Below are positions 42,664 through 51,769 of a stretch of 64,000 nucleotides of DNA, piece after piece (the first letter of the stretch is position 1; the number at the start of each line of letters is the position of its first letter). Both the position numbers and the translations under genes were made by a program. This DNA is from Streptomyces qinglanensis. GTDB taxonomy: Bacteria; Actinomycetota; Actinomycetes; Streptomycetales; Streptomycetaceae. The stretch covers positions 1-64,000 of the forward strand of contig NZ_FOGO01000021.1 of NCBI RefSeq assembly GCF_900111245.1. The letters are read 5' to 3'. Below the pieces are notes generated by a model. It did not search any database. It was given only the letters and a program-made list of their open reading frames with translations, and had not been told where the DNA came from.

Positions 42664-42679
42664 CCGCCCTCGCGGGCGG
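42664..42679 (-). terminator. Hairpin between smpB and ssrA
   Basis: CCGCCC at 42664-42669 pairs with GGGCGG at 42674-42679 across TCGC. It lies about 110 bp past the smpB stop and 25 bp before tmRNA, so it probably ends the smpB message and leaves ssrA to its own promoter, which would overlap this short region. Confidence 0.55.
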
Positions 42680-42786
42680 TGCCGTCATGCTGCTGCCATG
42701 ATACGTGACCCGGCCGCGCCGATGCCAACCATTTCGGCGCCACCTGGCCGGGGCCGCGATCCCGGCCCCGGCCCGGGGCTCGGCCC

Positions 42787-43317
42787 TCAGACGGTCGCGC
42801 GCTGGCGGCGACGGACCGCCGAGACGGCGCGCTCCGTCTCGCGGCGGTCCTGCTTCTCACGCAGTGTCTGCCGCTTGTCGTACTCCTTCTTGCCCTTGGC
42901 CAGGGCGATCTCCACCTTGGCCCGGCCCCGGTAGAAGTAGAGCTGCAGGGGGACCAGGGTGTAGCCGGTCTCCTGGAGCTTGCCGGTGAGCTTGTCGATC
43001 TCGGCCCGGTGGAGCAGCAGCTTCCGCTTGCGCCGGGCGGCATGGTTGGTCCACGTGCCCTGCGCGTACTCGGGGATGTGCACGTTGTGCAGCCAGACCT
43101 CGCCGCCGTCGATCTGGGCGAAGCCGTCGACGAGCGAGGCACGGCCCTGCCGCAGCGACTTGACCTCGGTGCCCGTCAGGGCGATGCCGCACTCGTACGT
43201 GTCCAGCACGAGGTAGTCATGACGCGCCTTCTTGTTCTGCGCGATGAGCTTCCGGGCGTCCTTGTCGTCCTTGCCCTGGGCCTTGGCCTTGGTCCGTGTC
43301 GTCTTCATCTTCGCCAT
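42787..43317 (-). CDS. smpB: SsrA-binding protein SmpB
   Basis: A 176-residue tmRNA partner that delivers it to stalled ribosomes. The OB fold carries AQNKKARHDYLVLDTYECGI, LTGTEVKSLRQGRASLVDGF and NVHIPEYAQGTW; the C-terminal tail KGKKEYDKRQTLREKQDRRE mimics mRNA. An N-terminal Lys/Thr-rich extension of about 15 residues precedes the fold. The start could also be the Met at residue 4. It is next to ssrA and 18 bp from the S41 protease gene. Confidence 0.95.
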   Translation of the reverse strand: MAKMKTTRTKAKAQGKDDKDARKLIAQNKKARHDYLVLDTYECGIALTGTEVKSLRQGRASLVDGFAQIDGGEVWLHNVHIPEYAQGTWTNHAARRKRKLLLHRAEIDKLTGKLQETGYTLVPLQLYFYRGRAKVEIALAKGKKEYDKRQTLREKQDRRETERAVSAVRRRQRATV

Positions 43318-43335
43318 AGCCGGTCCATTCTCCCA

Positions 43336-44655
43336 CTACGACCGGGCCTCGAGGCCACTCAATACTGTCCTGGCCCGCTCCATGGACTCGCTCCTGCTGC
43401 GCACGGAGAGGTCGGGCGCGATGCCGCGCCCCTCCACGTCGCGACCCGACGGAGTCGTGTAGTGACCGACCGTCAGCTCGGCGACGGAGCCGTCGGACTG
43501 GGGCCGGGGCATCTGCACCGACCCCTTGCCGAAGGTGCGCGAGCCGACCACGACGGCGCGGCCCCGGTCCTGCAGCGCACCGGTGAGCATCTCGGCCGCA
43601 CTCATCGTCCCGCCGTCGACCAGGACGACCAGCGGGCGCCGCTCGACGTCACCGGGATGCTCCGCGTCGTCCTCGGCGTACAGCGCGTGCTCGGTCCCGT
43701 CGTCGTCGTAGGTGGCGACGAGACCGCCGTCGAGGAAGGCCCCGGCCGCCGTGACCGCCTCGTCGACCAGGCCACCGGAGTTGCCCCGCAGGTCCAGCAG
43801 GACGGGCCCGGTCTCCGTCACCCGGTCGCGGACCGCCTTGCGCACCTGTTCGCCCGAGCCCCGGGTGAAGGAGCGGATCGCGACCCGGGTGACGCCGCCG
43901 CCGATCCGGTCCACCCGCACCGACTCGGTCGTCAGCCGCTCCCGCTGCAGCGTGCGGTGCAGGTCGCGGCCCGCGCGGGTGAGGTGGAGCCGGACGCGGG
44001 TACCGGGGTCGGCCGCGTCGGCGGGGGAATCCGGGTCGGAGCCGCGCAGCAGCGCCACCACGGCGGTGACCGGCTCGCCCGTCACGCGCCGGCCGGCCAC
44101 CGAATGCAGCCGGTCGCCCGCCCGGATCCCGGCACGGTCGGCGGGGCTGCCGGGCTGCACCCGCTCCACCCGTACGGCGGTACCGTGCCCGGTCCGGCGC
44201 CCGGCCGCGCGGTCGGTGGCGCTCTCCCCGTCCGCGGCGCCGCTCCCGGTGCCGTCGGTGCGCGAGGCACCGGCCCGGGTCTGCCGCACGGAGATGCCGA
44301 CCCCCACGTAGGAGCCGTCGAGGGCCTGCCGCAGCCCCTCGTACTCGCGGGCCGAGTAGGCGGCGGACCAGCGGTCGCCGCTGCGGCTGACCACGGCGTC
44401 GGCCGCGTCGCCTCCGGCCCGCTCGCGGGCGCCGCGGGAGCCCGCCGACTCCCTCTTGGCGTCGGCCGGGCCGCCGAGTGCGCTGCGACCCGCGCCGTGC
44501 GCGGTGCTGCCGGGAGCGGCCGACCCGAAGGCGGCCAGCTCCCCGCCGAACGCTCCGGTGGCGGCTCCGGTCGCCAGCACACCGGCGAAGACCATCGTCA
44601 GGGCCCCGCGCCGCGGCCGGCGCGGGCGCGTGTCGAGGAACCACGAGCCTGGCAT
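43336..44655 (-). CDS. S41 family (CtpA-like) peptidase with PDZ domain
   Basis: A 439-residue extracytoplasmic C-terminal processing protease. A signal-anchor (GALTMVFAGVLATGAATGAF) is followed by an Ala/Gly-rich linker, a PDZ domain (GVGISVRQ, VQPGSPADRAGIRAGDRLHS) interrupted by a Thr/Asp/Gly insert, and the S41 core with LLDLRGNSGGLVDEA, the nucleophile Ser in DGGTMSAAEM and the Lys in RTFGKGSVQMP. It is transcribed with ftsX and ftsE upstream and smpB downstream, the conserved streptomycete order, so a role in envelope turnover at division is plausible. Confidence 0.9.
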   Translation of the reverse strand: MPGSWFLDTRPRRPRRGALTMVFAGVLATGAATGAFGGELAAFGSAAPGSTAHGAGRSALGGPADAKRESAGSRGARERAGGDAADAVVSRSGDRWSAAYSAREYEGLRQALDGSYVGVGISVRQTRAGASRTDGTGSGAADGESATDRAAGRRTGHGTAVRVERVQPGSPADRAGIRAGDRLHSVAGRRVTGEPVTAVVALLRGSDPDSPADAADPGTRVRLHLTRAGRDLHRTLQRERLTTESVRVDRIGGGVTRVAIRSFTRGSGEQVRKAVRDRVTETGPVLLDLRGNSGGLVDEAVTAAGAFLDGGLVATYDDDGTEHALYAEDDAEHPGDVERRPLVVLVDGGTMSAAEMLTGALQDRGRAVVVGSRTFGKGSVQMPRPQSDGSVAELTVGHYTTPSGRDVEGRGIAPDLSVRSRSESMERARTVLSGLEARS

Positions 44656-44723
44656 GGTCCGGAGTGTAGGCCAGTGCGGGGCGCCTCACGGGGGGTTGGG
44701 CGCACGGCACCCCGCGGCCTGCG

Positions 44724-45638
44724 TCACACCTTCAGGTACTTGCGCAACGTGAAGAAGGCTGCCACGGCAGGCATCAGCAGCCCCACCGCGAGGATCAGCG
44801 GCATCACCGCGACCACCGCGTCCCAGCCGATGAACTCGATCAGGGTGATCCTCTGCTGCAGCCAGTTGTTGATCAGGAGGTACTTGCCCAGGACGAGCAG
44901 CACACAGGCGAACCCGGCGCCGATCAGCCCCGCGATGGCGGCCTCCAGGATGAACGGCATCTGGATGTAGAAACTGGACGCGCCCACCAGCCGCATGATC
45001 CCGGTCTCCCGGCGCCTGCTGAACGCCGACACCCGCACGGTGTTGACGATCAGCAGCAGCGCGACCACCAGCATCAGCGACATCACGCACAGGGCCGCGA
45101 TGTTCATACCGTTGAGGAGGTTGAAGAGCGGCTCCAGCGTCTTGCGCTGGTCCTGTACCTCCTGGACTCCCTGTCTGCCGGAGAAGGCGGTCTGCAGCAC
45201 CTGGTACTTGGTCGGGTCCTTGAGTTTGACCCGGTAGGACTCCTGCATCTGGTCCGGCGTCAGCGAGGCGGCCAGCGGCGAGTCCTTGAACTGCTTCTTG
45301 TACAGCTTGTACGCCTGGTCGGCGGACTCGTGGTAGACCTTCTCGACGACGTCGAGCTTCTTCAGGTCAGCCTTGATCTCGCTCTTCTGCTGCCGGGTGA
45401 CCGCACCCTTGGCGCAGTTGGGGTCGTCCGAGGAGGCGTCGTTCTTGTTGCACAGGTAGATCGAGACCTGGACCTTGTCGAACCAGTACCCCTTCATCGT
45501 GCTCACCTGCTCCTGGGCGAGCAGCGAGCCGCCCGCGAGTGCGAGCGACAGGGCGACCGAGACGATCACCGCGAAGGTCATCGTGAGATTGCGGCGGAGA
45601 CCGACGCCGATCTCCGACAGGACGAACTGGGCGCGCAT
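44724..45638 (-). CDS. ftsX: Cell-division membrane protein FtsX
   Basis: A 304-residue integral membrane partner of FtsE. It begins with the RAQFVLSEIGVGLRRNLTMT motif, has one membrane segment, a large extracytoplasmic domain (about 45-170) with two Cys in LCNKNDASSDDPNCAKG, and three C-terminal segments. FtsEX transmits ATP hydrolysis to peptidoglycan hydrolases outside the cell. The ATG at 45638 starts 41 bp after the ftsE stop. Confidence 0.95.
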   Translation of the reverse strand: MRAQFVLSEIGVGLRRNLTMTFAVIVSVALSLALAGGSLLAQEQVSTMKGYWFDKVQVSIYLCNKNDASSDDPNCAKGAVTRQQKSEIKADLKKLDVVEKVYHESADQAYKLYKKQFKDSPLAASLTPDQMQESYRVKLKDPTKYQVLQTAFSGRQGVQEVQDQRKTLEPLFNLLNGMNIAALCVMSLMLVVALLLIVNTVRVSAFSRRRETGIMRLVGASSFYIQMPFILEAAIAGLIGAGFACVLLVLGKYLLINNWLQQRITLIEFIGWDAVVAVMPLILAVGLLMPAVAAFFTLRKYLKV

Positions 45639-45679
45639 GGCGTCCTTTCCTCAGTGCTGGTGCCGGTGCCTCAGTCGCC

Positions 45680-46369
45680 TCAGTGCTGGTATCCGTAGAC
45701 ACCGCGCGACTGGTCGCGCACGAGGCGGCCCGTCTCGAGTTCGATGACGCGCTTGCGCATCTGGTCGACGATCTGCTGATCGTGGGTGGCCATCACCACG
45801 GTGGTGCCCGTGCGGTTGATCCGGTCCAGCAGCTTCATGATGCCGACGGAGGTCTGCGGGTCCAGGTTGCCGGTCGGCTCGTCGGCGATCAGCAGCATCG
45901 GGCGGTTGGCGAAGGCCCGCGCGATGGCGACCCGCTGCTGCTCACCGCCGGACAGCTCGCCGGGCATCCGCTCCTCCTTGCCGCCCAGGCCGACGAGATC
46001 GAGGACCTCGGGGACCGTCTTGCGGATCTGGCCGCGCGACTTGCCGATGACCTCCAGCGCGAAGGCCACGTTCTCCCCGACGGTCTTGTTGCCCAGCAGC
46101 CGGAAGTCCTGGAAGACCGTGCCGAGCTGCCGCCGCATGTGCGGCACCTTCCAGTTGGACAGCCGCGCCAGGTCCTTGCCGAGCACATGCACCTGGCCGG
46201 AGCTGGCCCGCTCCTCGCGCAGGAGCAGCCGCAGGAAGGTGGACTTGCCGGAACCGGAGGAGCCCACCAGGAACACGAACTCGCCGCGCTCGACCTCCAG
46301 CGACACATCGCGGAGCGCCGGGCGGTTCTGCTTGGGATAGGACTTGGAGACGCTGTCGAATCGGATCAC
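45680..46369 (-). CDS. ftsE: Cell-division ATP-binding protein FtsE
   Basis: A 229-residue ATPase. Walker A GSSGSGKST, Q-loop VFQDFRLL, signature LSGGEQQRVAIARAF, Walker B LLIADEPTGNLD and switch His in VMATHDQQ are all present. The GTG at 46369 gives the usual start IRFDSVSKSYPKQNRPALRD; the upstream open frame has no homology. With FtsX it controls cell-wall hydrolysis at septation or tip growth. A divergent zinc-ribbon membrane protein gene starts 265 bp upstream. Confidence 0.95.
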   Translation of the reverse strand: MIRFDSVSKSYPKQNRPALRDVSLEVERGEFVFLVGSSGSGKSTFLRLLLREERASSGQVHVLGKDLARLSNWKVPHMRRQLGTVFQDFRLLGNKTVGENVAFALEVIGKSRGQIRKTVPEVLDLVGLGGKEERMPGELSGGEQQRVAIARAFANRPMLLIADEPTGNLDPQTSVGIMKLLDRINRTGTTVVMATHDQQIVDQMRKRVIELETGRLVRDQSRGVYGYQH

Positions 46370-46634
46370 GGATACACCACGTCGACCTGGGTAGGGACAA
46401 CGGAAACCGCGGTGCGGCCTCCTGGGACGCCCTCCGGCGTCAGCCGGGAGCGGTGTGGGCGACCATACGCGAAGCGTGGCGTGCCGCGCACGCGGCACCC
46501 GAGCCCACCTTCCGCGCCCGCGCCCCACCTGCCTGTTTCTGCGTGGAGCCGCCTCACCTGGCAGAGTGGAATCGAGCACCCCTGGGGAACGAATCACTCA
46601 CGGGTGTCGTTGGCGCGACTGAGGAGGAGTTCGC

Positions 46635-46829
46635 ATGACATGCGATCGACTGGTGTGTGCCAACTGCGCGGGGCCCGTGAACGAGGGCCGCTGTGCCGTG
46701 TGCCGCGCCCACCGGGAACGGCTGCACCGGGAGGCCCCGCTGGCGCATCTGTCCCCGGCGGCGCTGATCGCCCTGCTGGCGGCACTGATAGCAGTAGCAC
46801 TTGTGGCACAGCGCGTAGCCACGGCGTGA
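46635..46829 (+). CDS. Small zinc-ribbon membrane protein
   Basis: A 64-residue protein. Two CxxC pairs (LVCANCAGPVNEGRCAVCRA) form a probable zinc ribbon, followed by a charged segment (HRERLHRE) and one membrane helix (LIALLAALIAVALVAQ) at the C-terminus. The ATG at 46635 has a strong GAGGAGGAG site. It is divergent from ftsE, a position I recall as conserved in streptomycetes. Function unknown; the ribbon would face the cytoplasm. Confidence 0.75.
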   Translation: MTCDRLVCANCAGPVNEGRCAVCRAHRERLHREAPLAHLSPAALIALLAALIAVALVAQRVATA

Positions 46830-47115
46830 CGTTGCGGACGCGCGCCGTGCGCAAGCGCCGTCCCGCCGGGTGACTGACTCGCGAGACATCGAGGAGCGTC
46901 CGTCGGCGGGTCGGCGCCGCAGTGCGGTACGCCTCGGCTCCGGGCGGGCGGTCCGCGGGAGCGCGGAAAGGCCGGCCTGCCGGGCCCCCGGGGGATTGCA
47001 GAAGCCCCGGAACCGGGGAAGCTCCCCGGAAACACGCTCCGGAAAGCCCAAACGCGCCGGGTTGCGGTGGTCCTGAGACCTCCGCGCCCCGGCGCGCTGG
47101 TGCGAGCCTGACTCC

Positions 47116-47913
47116 TTACGCGGCAGTGCGCCGCGAGGCGAGCCGCGGCATCAGGCGGAACCCGACGCCACCGGCGATCATCGTCGCCGCGCCCACCAGC
47201 AGGAAGGTCGTCTCACCCGAACCGGTCTCGGCCAGCTCGTCCTTCGGCGCCTCCGGCTTGCTGTCCTGGACCGGCTGGCTGCCCGCGCTGTCCGGGTTGG
47301 TGCCGACCTCGCACTTCACCTGGTCACCGTCGAGGTCGCAGGTGTCGTCGCCGCCACCGCCGGAACCGCCGGTGGTCGCCGGCTGCTCGCCGCCGCCGTT
47401 GCCGCCGCTACCGCCGTTGCCGTTGCCACCGTTGTTGGCGTGGCCGCCGTCGTTGCCGCCGGCGTTGCCGTTGCCACCGGCGTTGCCGTTGCCACCGTCG
47501 TTGCCATTGCCACCGGCGTTGCCGTTGGCGTTGCCGCCGTCATTGCCGTTGCCGCCGTCGGCGACACCGCCGTCGTTGCCACCGGCGTTGCCGTTGCCAC
47601 CGTCGTTGCCACCGGCGTTGCCGTTGCCACCGTCGTTGCCGCCGATGACGGTGCCACCGATGCCGCCGTCGTCACCGCCGATGCCGCCGTCGCCGCCGCC
47701 GATGCCGTTGTCGCCGCCGCTGTCGCCGCCGCTGTCACCGCCGCCGTCGCTGTCGCCACCGCCGAAAATGCCGCCGAGGATGCCGCCGGAGTCACCGTTG
47801 TCCGACACATCGGCGGCCTGCGCGGCACCTGCGGCGGTCAGCGAGGCGCCCGCGGCGAACACGGCCGCTGCGGCGATCCGCGCGACCCGCAGCCGCGTCT
47901 TCGATTTGCTCAT
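47116..47913 (-). CDS. Secreted Gly/Asn-rich surface protein with LAETG sorting signal
   Basis: A 265-residue protein with a signal peptide (SKSKTRLRVARIAAAAVFAA ... AAQAADV), a middle region of about 150 residues built from GGNDGG/GGNGNA repeats, two Cys in DDTCDLDGDQVKCEV, and a C-terminal sorting signal LAETG followed by a hydrophobic helix and RLASRRTAA. LAxTG is the recognition motif of class E sortases in actinobacteria, so it is probably covalently anchored to the wall. The repeats are coded by near-identical GGC AAC codons and are likely length-variable. The ATG at 47913 fits the signal peptide. Confidence 0.88.
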   Translation of the reverse strand: MSKSKTRLRVARIAAAAVFAAGASLTAAGAAQAADVSDNGDSGGILGGIFGGGDSDGGGDSGGDSGGDNGIGGGDGGIGGDDGGIGGTVIGGNDGGNGNAGGNDGGNGNAGGNDGGVADGGNGNDGGNANGNAGGNGNDGGNGNAGGNGNAGGNDGGHANNGGNGNGGSGGNGGGEQPATTGGSGGGGDDTCDLDGDQVKCEVGTNPDSAGSQPVQDSKPEAPKDELAETGSGETTFLLVGAATMIAGGVGFRLMPRLASRRTAA

Positions 47914-48180
47914 GTTCCAACTACCCCCAGTAGCTGTACTCGTGGATGGGGCCGCTGCGCGTGGAGCGCGATCCGCACCGGGTTTGCCGTCGAGGCGATG
48001 TCGAGGCGATGTCGTACCCCCACCCGGACTGCCGCCGTATTCACCGGGGCTCTCTCGCCCCGTCCGTGCGCTCCTGACACAGGCATGCCGAGCCAACAGC
48101 TTTCCCCAGCCCACATATGCGCGTCAAGCGAAGATCCGTCGAACAGGGCCGACGCCTGCCCGACCTGGCCTGACGCGGCG

Positions 48181-49296
48181 TCAGCTCTGGGTCTGTTCCT
48201 GCTGCTTGCGCCAGCGGATACCGGCCTCCAGGAAGCTGTCGATGTCGCCGTCGAGCACGCCCTGCGGATTGCCCACCTCGTACTCCGTGCGCAGGTCCTT
48301 GACCATCTGATACGGGTGCAGGACGTACGAACGCATCTGGCTGCCCCAGGAGTTGCCGCCGTCGCCCTTGAGCGCGTCCATCTTGGCCTGCTCCTCCTGG
48401 CGGCGGTGGGCGAGCAGTCGCGCCTGCATGACGCGCATGGCAGCGGCGCGGTTCTGGATCTGGGACTTCTCGTTCTGGCAGGAGACGACGATCCCGGTCG
48501 GCAGGTGCGTCATGCGCACCGCGGAGTCCGTGGTGTTCACCGACTGGCCACCGGGGCCCGAGGAACGGAAGACATCGATCCGCAGCTCGTTCTCCGGGAT
48601 GTCGATGTGGTCCACCTGCTCCACGACCGGAAGCACCTCGACCCCGGCGAACGAGGTCTGGCGGCGGCCCTGGTTGTCGAACGGCGAGATGCGCACCATC
48701 CGGTGGGTGCCCTGCTCCACCGAGAGCGTGCCGTAGGCGTACGGCGCCTTCACCGTGAAGGTCGCGGACTTGATGCCCGCCTCCTCCGCGTAGGAGATGT
48801 CGAACACCTCGGTGGGGTAGTCACGGCGCTCGGCCCAGCGCAGGTACATCCGCATCAGCTGCTCGGCGAAGTCGGCGGCGTCCACACCGCCCGCCTCGGC
48901 CCGGACGCTGACGACCGCCTCACGCGGGTCGTACTCGCCGGACAGCAGCGTGCGGACCTCCAGCTCGTCCACCGTCTTGCGGACCGCAGCCAGCTCGTTC
49001 TCCGCCTCGGCGCGGGCGTCCGCGTCGTCCTCGCTCTCGGCCAGCTCGAAGAGCACCCCGACGTCGTCGATACGCCCCCGCAGCTCCTCGACTCTGCGCA
49101 GCTGCCCCTGGAGGTAGGAGAGCCGACTGGTCAGCTTCTGCGCGTTCTCGACGTCGTCCCACAGGTCCGGGGCCGCCGCCTGCTCCTCGAGCGCGGCGAT
49201 GTCTGACCGCATTTTGCCCAGGTCAAGGACGGCCTCGATCGACTCCATGGTGGAGGAGAGGGACTTCAGCTCTTCGGATACATCGACGACTGCCAC
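48181..49296 (-). CDS. prfB: Peptide chain release factor 2
   Basis: A 371-residue RF2. The catalytic GGQ is in SSGPGGQSVNTTDSAV, the stop-codon-reading SPF tripeptide is in VRISPFDNQGRRQTS, and the N-terminal helical domain and C-terminus (HPYQMVKDLRTEYEVGNPQG) are complete. The gene is one continuous frame, so it lacks the programmed frameshift of many bacterial prfB genes. The GTG at 49296 follows GGGGAGC. It is upstream of the 2OG-Fe gene end. Confidence 0.97.
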   Translation of the reverse strand: MAVVDVSEELKSLSSTMESIEAVLDLGKMRSDIAALEEQAAAPDLWDDVENAQKLTSRLSYLQGQLRRVEELRGRIDDVGVLFELAESEDDADARAEAENELAAVRKTVDELEVRTLLSGEYDPREAVVSVRAEAGGVDAADFAEQLMRMYLRWAERRDYPTEVFDISYAEEAGIKSATFTVKAPYAYGTLSVEQGTHRMVRISPFDNQGRRQTSFAGVEVLPVVEQVDHIDIPENELRIDVFRSSGPGGQSVNTTDSAVRMTHLPTGIVVSCQNEKSQIQNRAAAMRVMQARLLAHRRQEEQAKMDALKGDGGNSWGSQMRSYVLHPYQMVKDLRTEYEVGNPQGVLDGDIDSFLEAGIRWRKQQEQTQS

Positions 49297-49331
49297 GCTC
49301 CCCACCCTAACCGCAAGCCGCCACCCCAGCC

Positions 49332-50105
49332 CTAGCCCACTTGGGCGTCACGCTCCGCGCTGTGGTGTGCCGTCAGCGTGGTCACCAGGACGTCCCGGCG
49401 CGCGGGCCCGGTGGTCTCCGCGGGTCGGACGGCACCCACCTCGTGCAGGGTGGCCCGGTCGTCGCCGAGCAGCAGGCTGCCCGGCTCGTGCAGGGTGGCG
49501 GTCAGCAGCCGGGTGCCGTCGGGCGCGTAGACGGTGTGCTGCCCGCCGACGGCGTTCTGCCGGCCGACCAGCAGGGAGCTCACCAGCGTCGCCCCGGCAC
49601 GGTGCCGCCCCTCGGGAACGGGCAGCACGGTCCGGTCGGCCGAGGCGACCACCCGGATCGGATGCACCCGGACGCTCCACACCTCGGCGTCCTGCAGACA
49701 GCTCGCGATCCGGCCCAGCATCCGCACCAGCGCCTTGAAGAGCGGGTCGGCCGCGAAGACGTCGGTCAGCGGCTCGATGTGGCCGTCGTCCCCGAGAGGG
49801 AGGGGACCGGTGTCCCCGGGTTGTGCGAAGGCCGGGTGCGGCGTCGGGCGCAGCGCACCGGTGCGGTCCAGCGAGAAGTGCCCGTAGCGGCGCAGGCGGT
49901 GCGTGGCGTCCCACGCGGCGTGACCGTCCGGCGCCAGGTCCTCCCAGTGCAGGCCGAACCGCCGCCAGTCGGCCGCATCGGCTCCCACGCAGCGGGAGAC
50001 GGCCGCCGGCTCCAGCACATGGGCGTGCCGGGAGAGCAGCGCCTGCCGGGCCCGGGCGATCTCGCCCGCGCTGCGCAGCGTCGGAGCGCCCGCGAGGTCC
50101 TCCAT
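49332..50105 (-). CDS. 2OG-Fe dioxygenase family protein with HxA metal motif
   Basis: A 257-residue protein that fits the 2OG-Fe dioxygenase group containing amino-acid hydroxylases such as isoleucine dioxygenase: RRYGHFSLD, WSVRVHPIRVVA, VPEGRHRAGATLVSSLLVGRQN, NAVGGQHTVYAPDG, LLLGDDRATLHEVGAVRP. In these enzymes the first metal ligands are His-x-Asp; here the motif is His168-Arg-Ala170, with the distal His at 221. Loss of the Asp either inactivates the enzyme or opens a halide site, as in Fe/2OG halogenases. The ATG at 50105 follows GGAAGGAGG. It is 35 bp upstream of prfB and 167 bp from the kinase gene. Confidence 0.8.
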   Translation of the reverse strand: MEDLAGAPTLRSAGEIARARQALLSRHAHVLEPAAVSRCVGADAADWRRFGLHWEDLAPDGHAAWDATHRLRRYGHFSLDRTGALRPTPHPAFAQPGDTGPLPLGDDGHIEPLTDVFAADPLFKALVRMLGRIASCLQDAEVWSVRVHPIRVVASADRTVLPVPEGRHRAGATLVSSLLVGRQNAVGGQHTVYAPDGTRLLTATLHEPGSLLLGDDRATLHEVGAVRPAETTGPARRDVLVTTLTAHHSAERDAQVG

Positions 50106-50272
50106 GCGGCACCTCCTTCCACCCTGCCCGGTACGGCCGGTACGGCCCACCGCACCGAGTCGGTGCGCCCGGCGCGGCCGGTGCGGCCGGTGCGGGCGGC
50201 GCGCCGATCCGGCACGTCCAGGCTGCTACGCGCCGCCGCGCTCCGCATCCGGACCGCCGCACGGGCCTCCGG

Positions 50273-51604
50273 TCACTCCGTCGAGTACCCGGACGCGGGG
50301 GCCCGCAACGAGCCGGTGTCCTCCTCGGCGGTGGCCAGCCAGCCGCCCACCGCGAGGGCCACGGCGGCCAGCGCGGCGACAGCGCCTATTTTCAGCCGTC
50401 GGCGCCGCACGGCGGTCCGGTGCCGCGCGGATCCGGCGCGCGCCTCACCCGCGGCGCGGGGTGTGCGTGCCGTGCCGTGCGCCCCGCCGGCCAGCTCGTC
50501 CTCGCCGGGCACCCGCATGCTCGTGTGGGTGTCCCGGTTCGCGTCGGGACCGACCCGCGAGTGGACGAGGGGCACGGCGCCCCCGCCCGCGGCGGCGACC
50601 ACGCCGGGATCGGCACGCCGGTCGCGCGCCGCCCCACCGGCACCGCCCGCACGGTCCGCGCCCGGTGAGCGGTCGGAGTAGGCGTCGTCGCCCCCGTACT
50701 CGTCGGGCTCGCCGTACTCGCCGTACTCGCCGTACTCTCCGAATTCGTCGCCCTGCTCGTCGATGTCGAGCGGCGGCAGCCCCTCCAGGGCCGGCAGCAG
50801 CTCGCGCAGCCGGGCCGCCAGCTCCGCGGCACGCAGCCGGGAGGCGGGCGCCTTGGCGAGGCACTGGTGGACGAGCTGCCACAGCTCGTCCGGGATGCCG
50901 GGCAGCGGCGCCACGGTCTCGGTCACATGTCTGCGCAGCACCGCACCGGGGTGGCCGCCGCCGAACGGCGTGAAGCCCGCCAGCAGTTCGTAGACGACGG
51001 TCGCCAGCGCGTAGATGTCGACGGCGGCACGCGGCGGCAGCCCCTCGACGATCTCCGGCGCCAGGTAGTCGGGGGTGCCGATGATCGAGGTGGCGCGGGT
51101 GCGGCTGGGCGAGTCGATGAGCTTGGCGACGCCGAAGTCGGTCAGCAGCGCGGGCGGCGCTCCGCCGGGCCCTTCCAGCGCCAGCGCGTCGAGCAGCACG
51201 TTCTCCGGCTTCACGTCCCGGTGCACCAGCCCGGCGGCGTGCGCGGCGGCCAGCGCGTCGGCCACGTCGGCGGCGACGGCGACCGCAGCGGCGGGTGCCA
51301 GTCGGCGGTCCCGCTCCAGGCGGGTGCGCAGATCGGTCCCCCGCACCAGGTCCATGACCAGGGCCAGTTCGTTGCCGTCCACCACCAGGTCGCGCACGCC
51401 GACGACGCGCGGATGGTCGAGGCACAGCAGCGCACTGCGCTCCTGCACGAACCGCTCGACCAGGTCCTGGTCGGAGGCGAGGTCCTCACGCAGCAACTTG
51501 ATGGCGACGGGACCCTCCGGTCCGTCACCGAGCCACACTGTTCCGGCGCTGCCGCGGCCGAGGATGCGGTGTGCCGTGTAGCGACTGCCGATCTTCCGTG
51601 CCAT
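50273..51604 (-). CDS. pkaB: Membrane Ser/Thr protein kinase (PkaB-like)
   Basis: A 443-residue kinase. Catalytic landmarks are the Gly loop ILGRGSAGTVWLG, Lys in PVAIKLL, HRDVKPENVLL, DFGVAKL and PDYLAPE. The kinase domain ends near 265; then come an EYGEYGEYGE acidic repeat, an Arg-rich juxtamembrane stretch and one membrane helix near the C-terminus (KIGAVAALAAVALAVGGWLA) with a very short outside tail. The ATG at 51604 is just upstream of the Gly loop. It lies in tandem with the next kinase, an order I recall for pkaA/pkaB of S. coelicolor, which supports the symbol. Confidence 0.88.
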   Translation of the reverse strand: MARKIGSRYTAHRILGRGSAGTVWLGDGPEGPVAIKLLREDLASDQDLVERFVQERSALLCLDHPRVVGVRDLVVDGNELALVMDLVRGTDLRTRLERDRRLAPAAAVAVAADVADALAAAHAAGLVHRDVKPENVLLDALALEGPGGAPPALLTDFGVAKLIDSPSRTRATSIIGTPDYLAPEIVEGLPPRAAVDIYALATVVYELLAGFTPFGGGHPGAVLRRHVTETVAPLPGIPDELWQLVHQCLAKAPASRLRAAELAARLRELLPALEGLPPLDIDEQGDEFGEYGEYGEYGEPDEYGGDDAYSDRSPGADRAGGAGGAARDRRADPGVVAAAGGGAVPLVHSRVGPDANRDTHTSMRVPGEDELAGGAHGTARTPRAAGEARAGSARHRTAVRRRRLKIGAVAALAAVALAVGGWLATAEEDTGSLRAPASGYSTE

Positions 51605-51769
51605 GGCGACAAAGCTACGCGGCGGGGCCCGGGTTGGGAGCCCCGGATGCCGGTAACTGTCACTTCTGTGGGGGAAATCCCCCTTCAGGTGTCGACAAAT
51701 CCCCATGGTCGCCGGTGCTCGGGTCCGGCGCCCCGGGATTCCGGTTCGGCTGTCGGGCGGACCGGACCC

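Noticed and set aside
48181..49296. Programmed frameshift in prfB
   Set aside because: The gene is one open frame from GTG to stop with no internal TGA, so no frameshift is needed.
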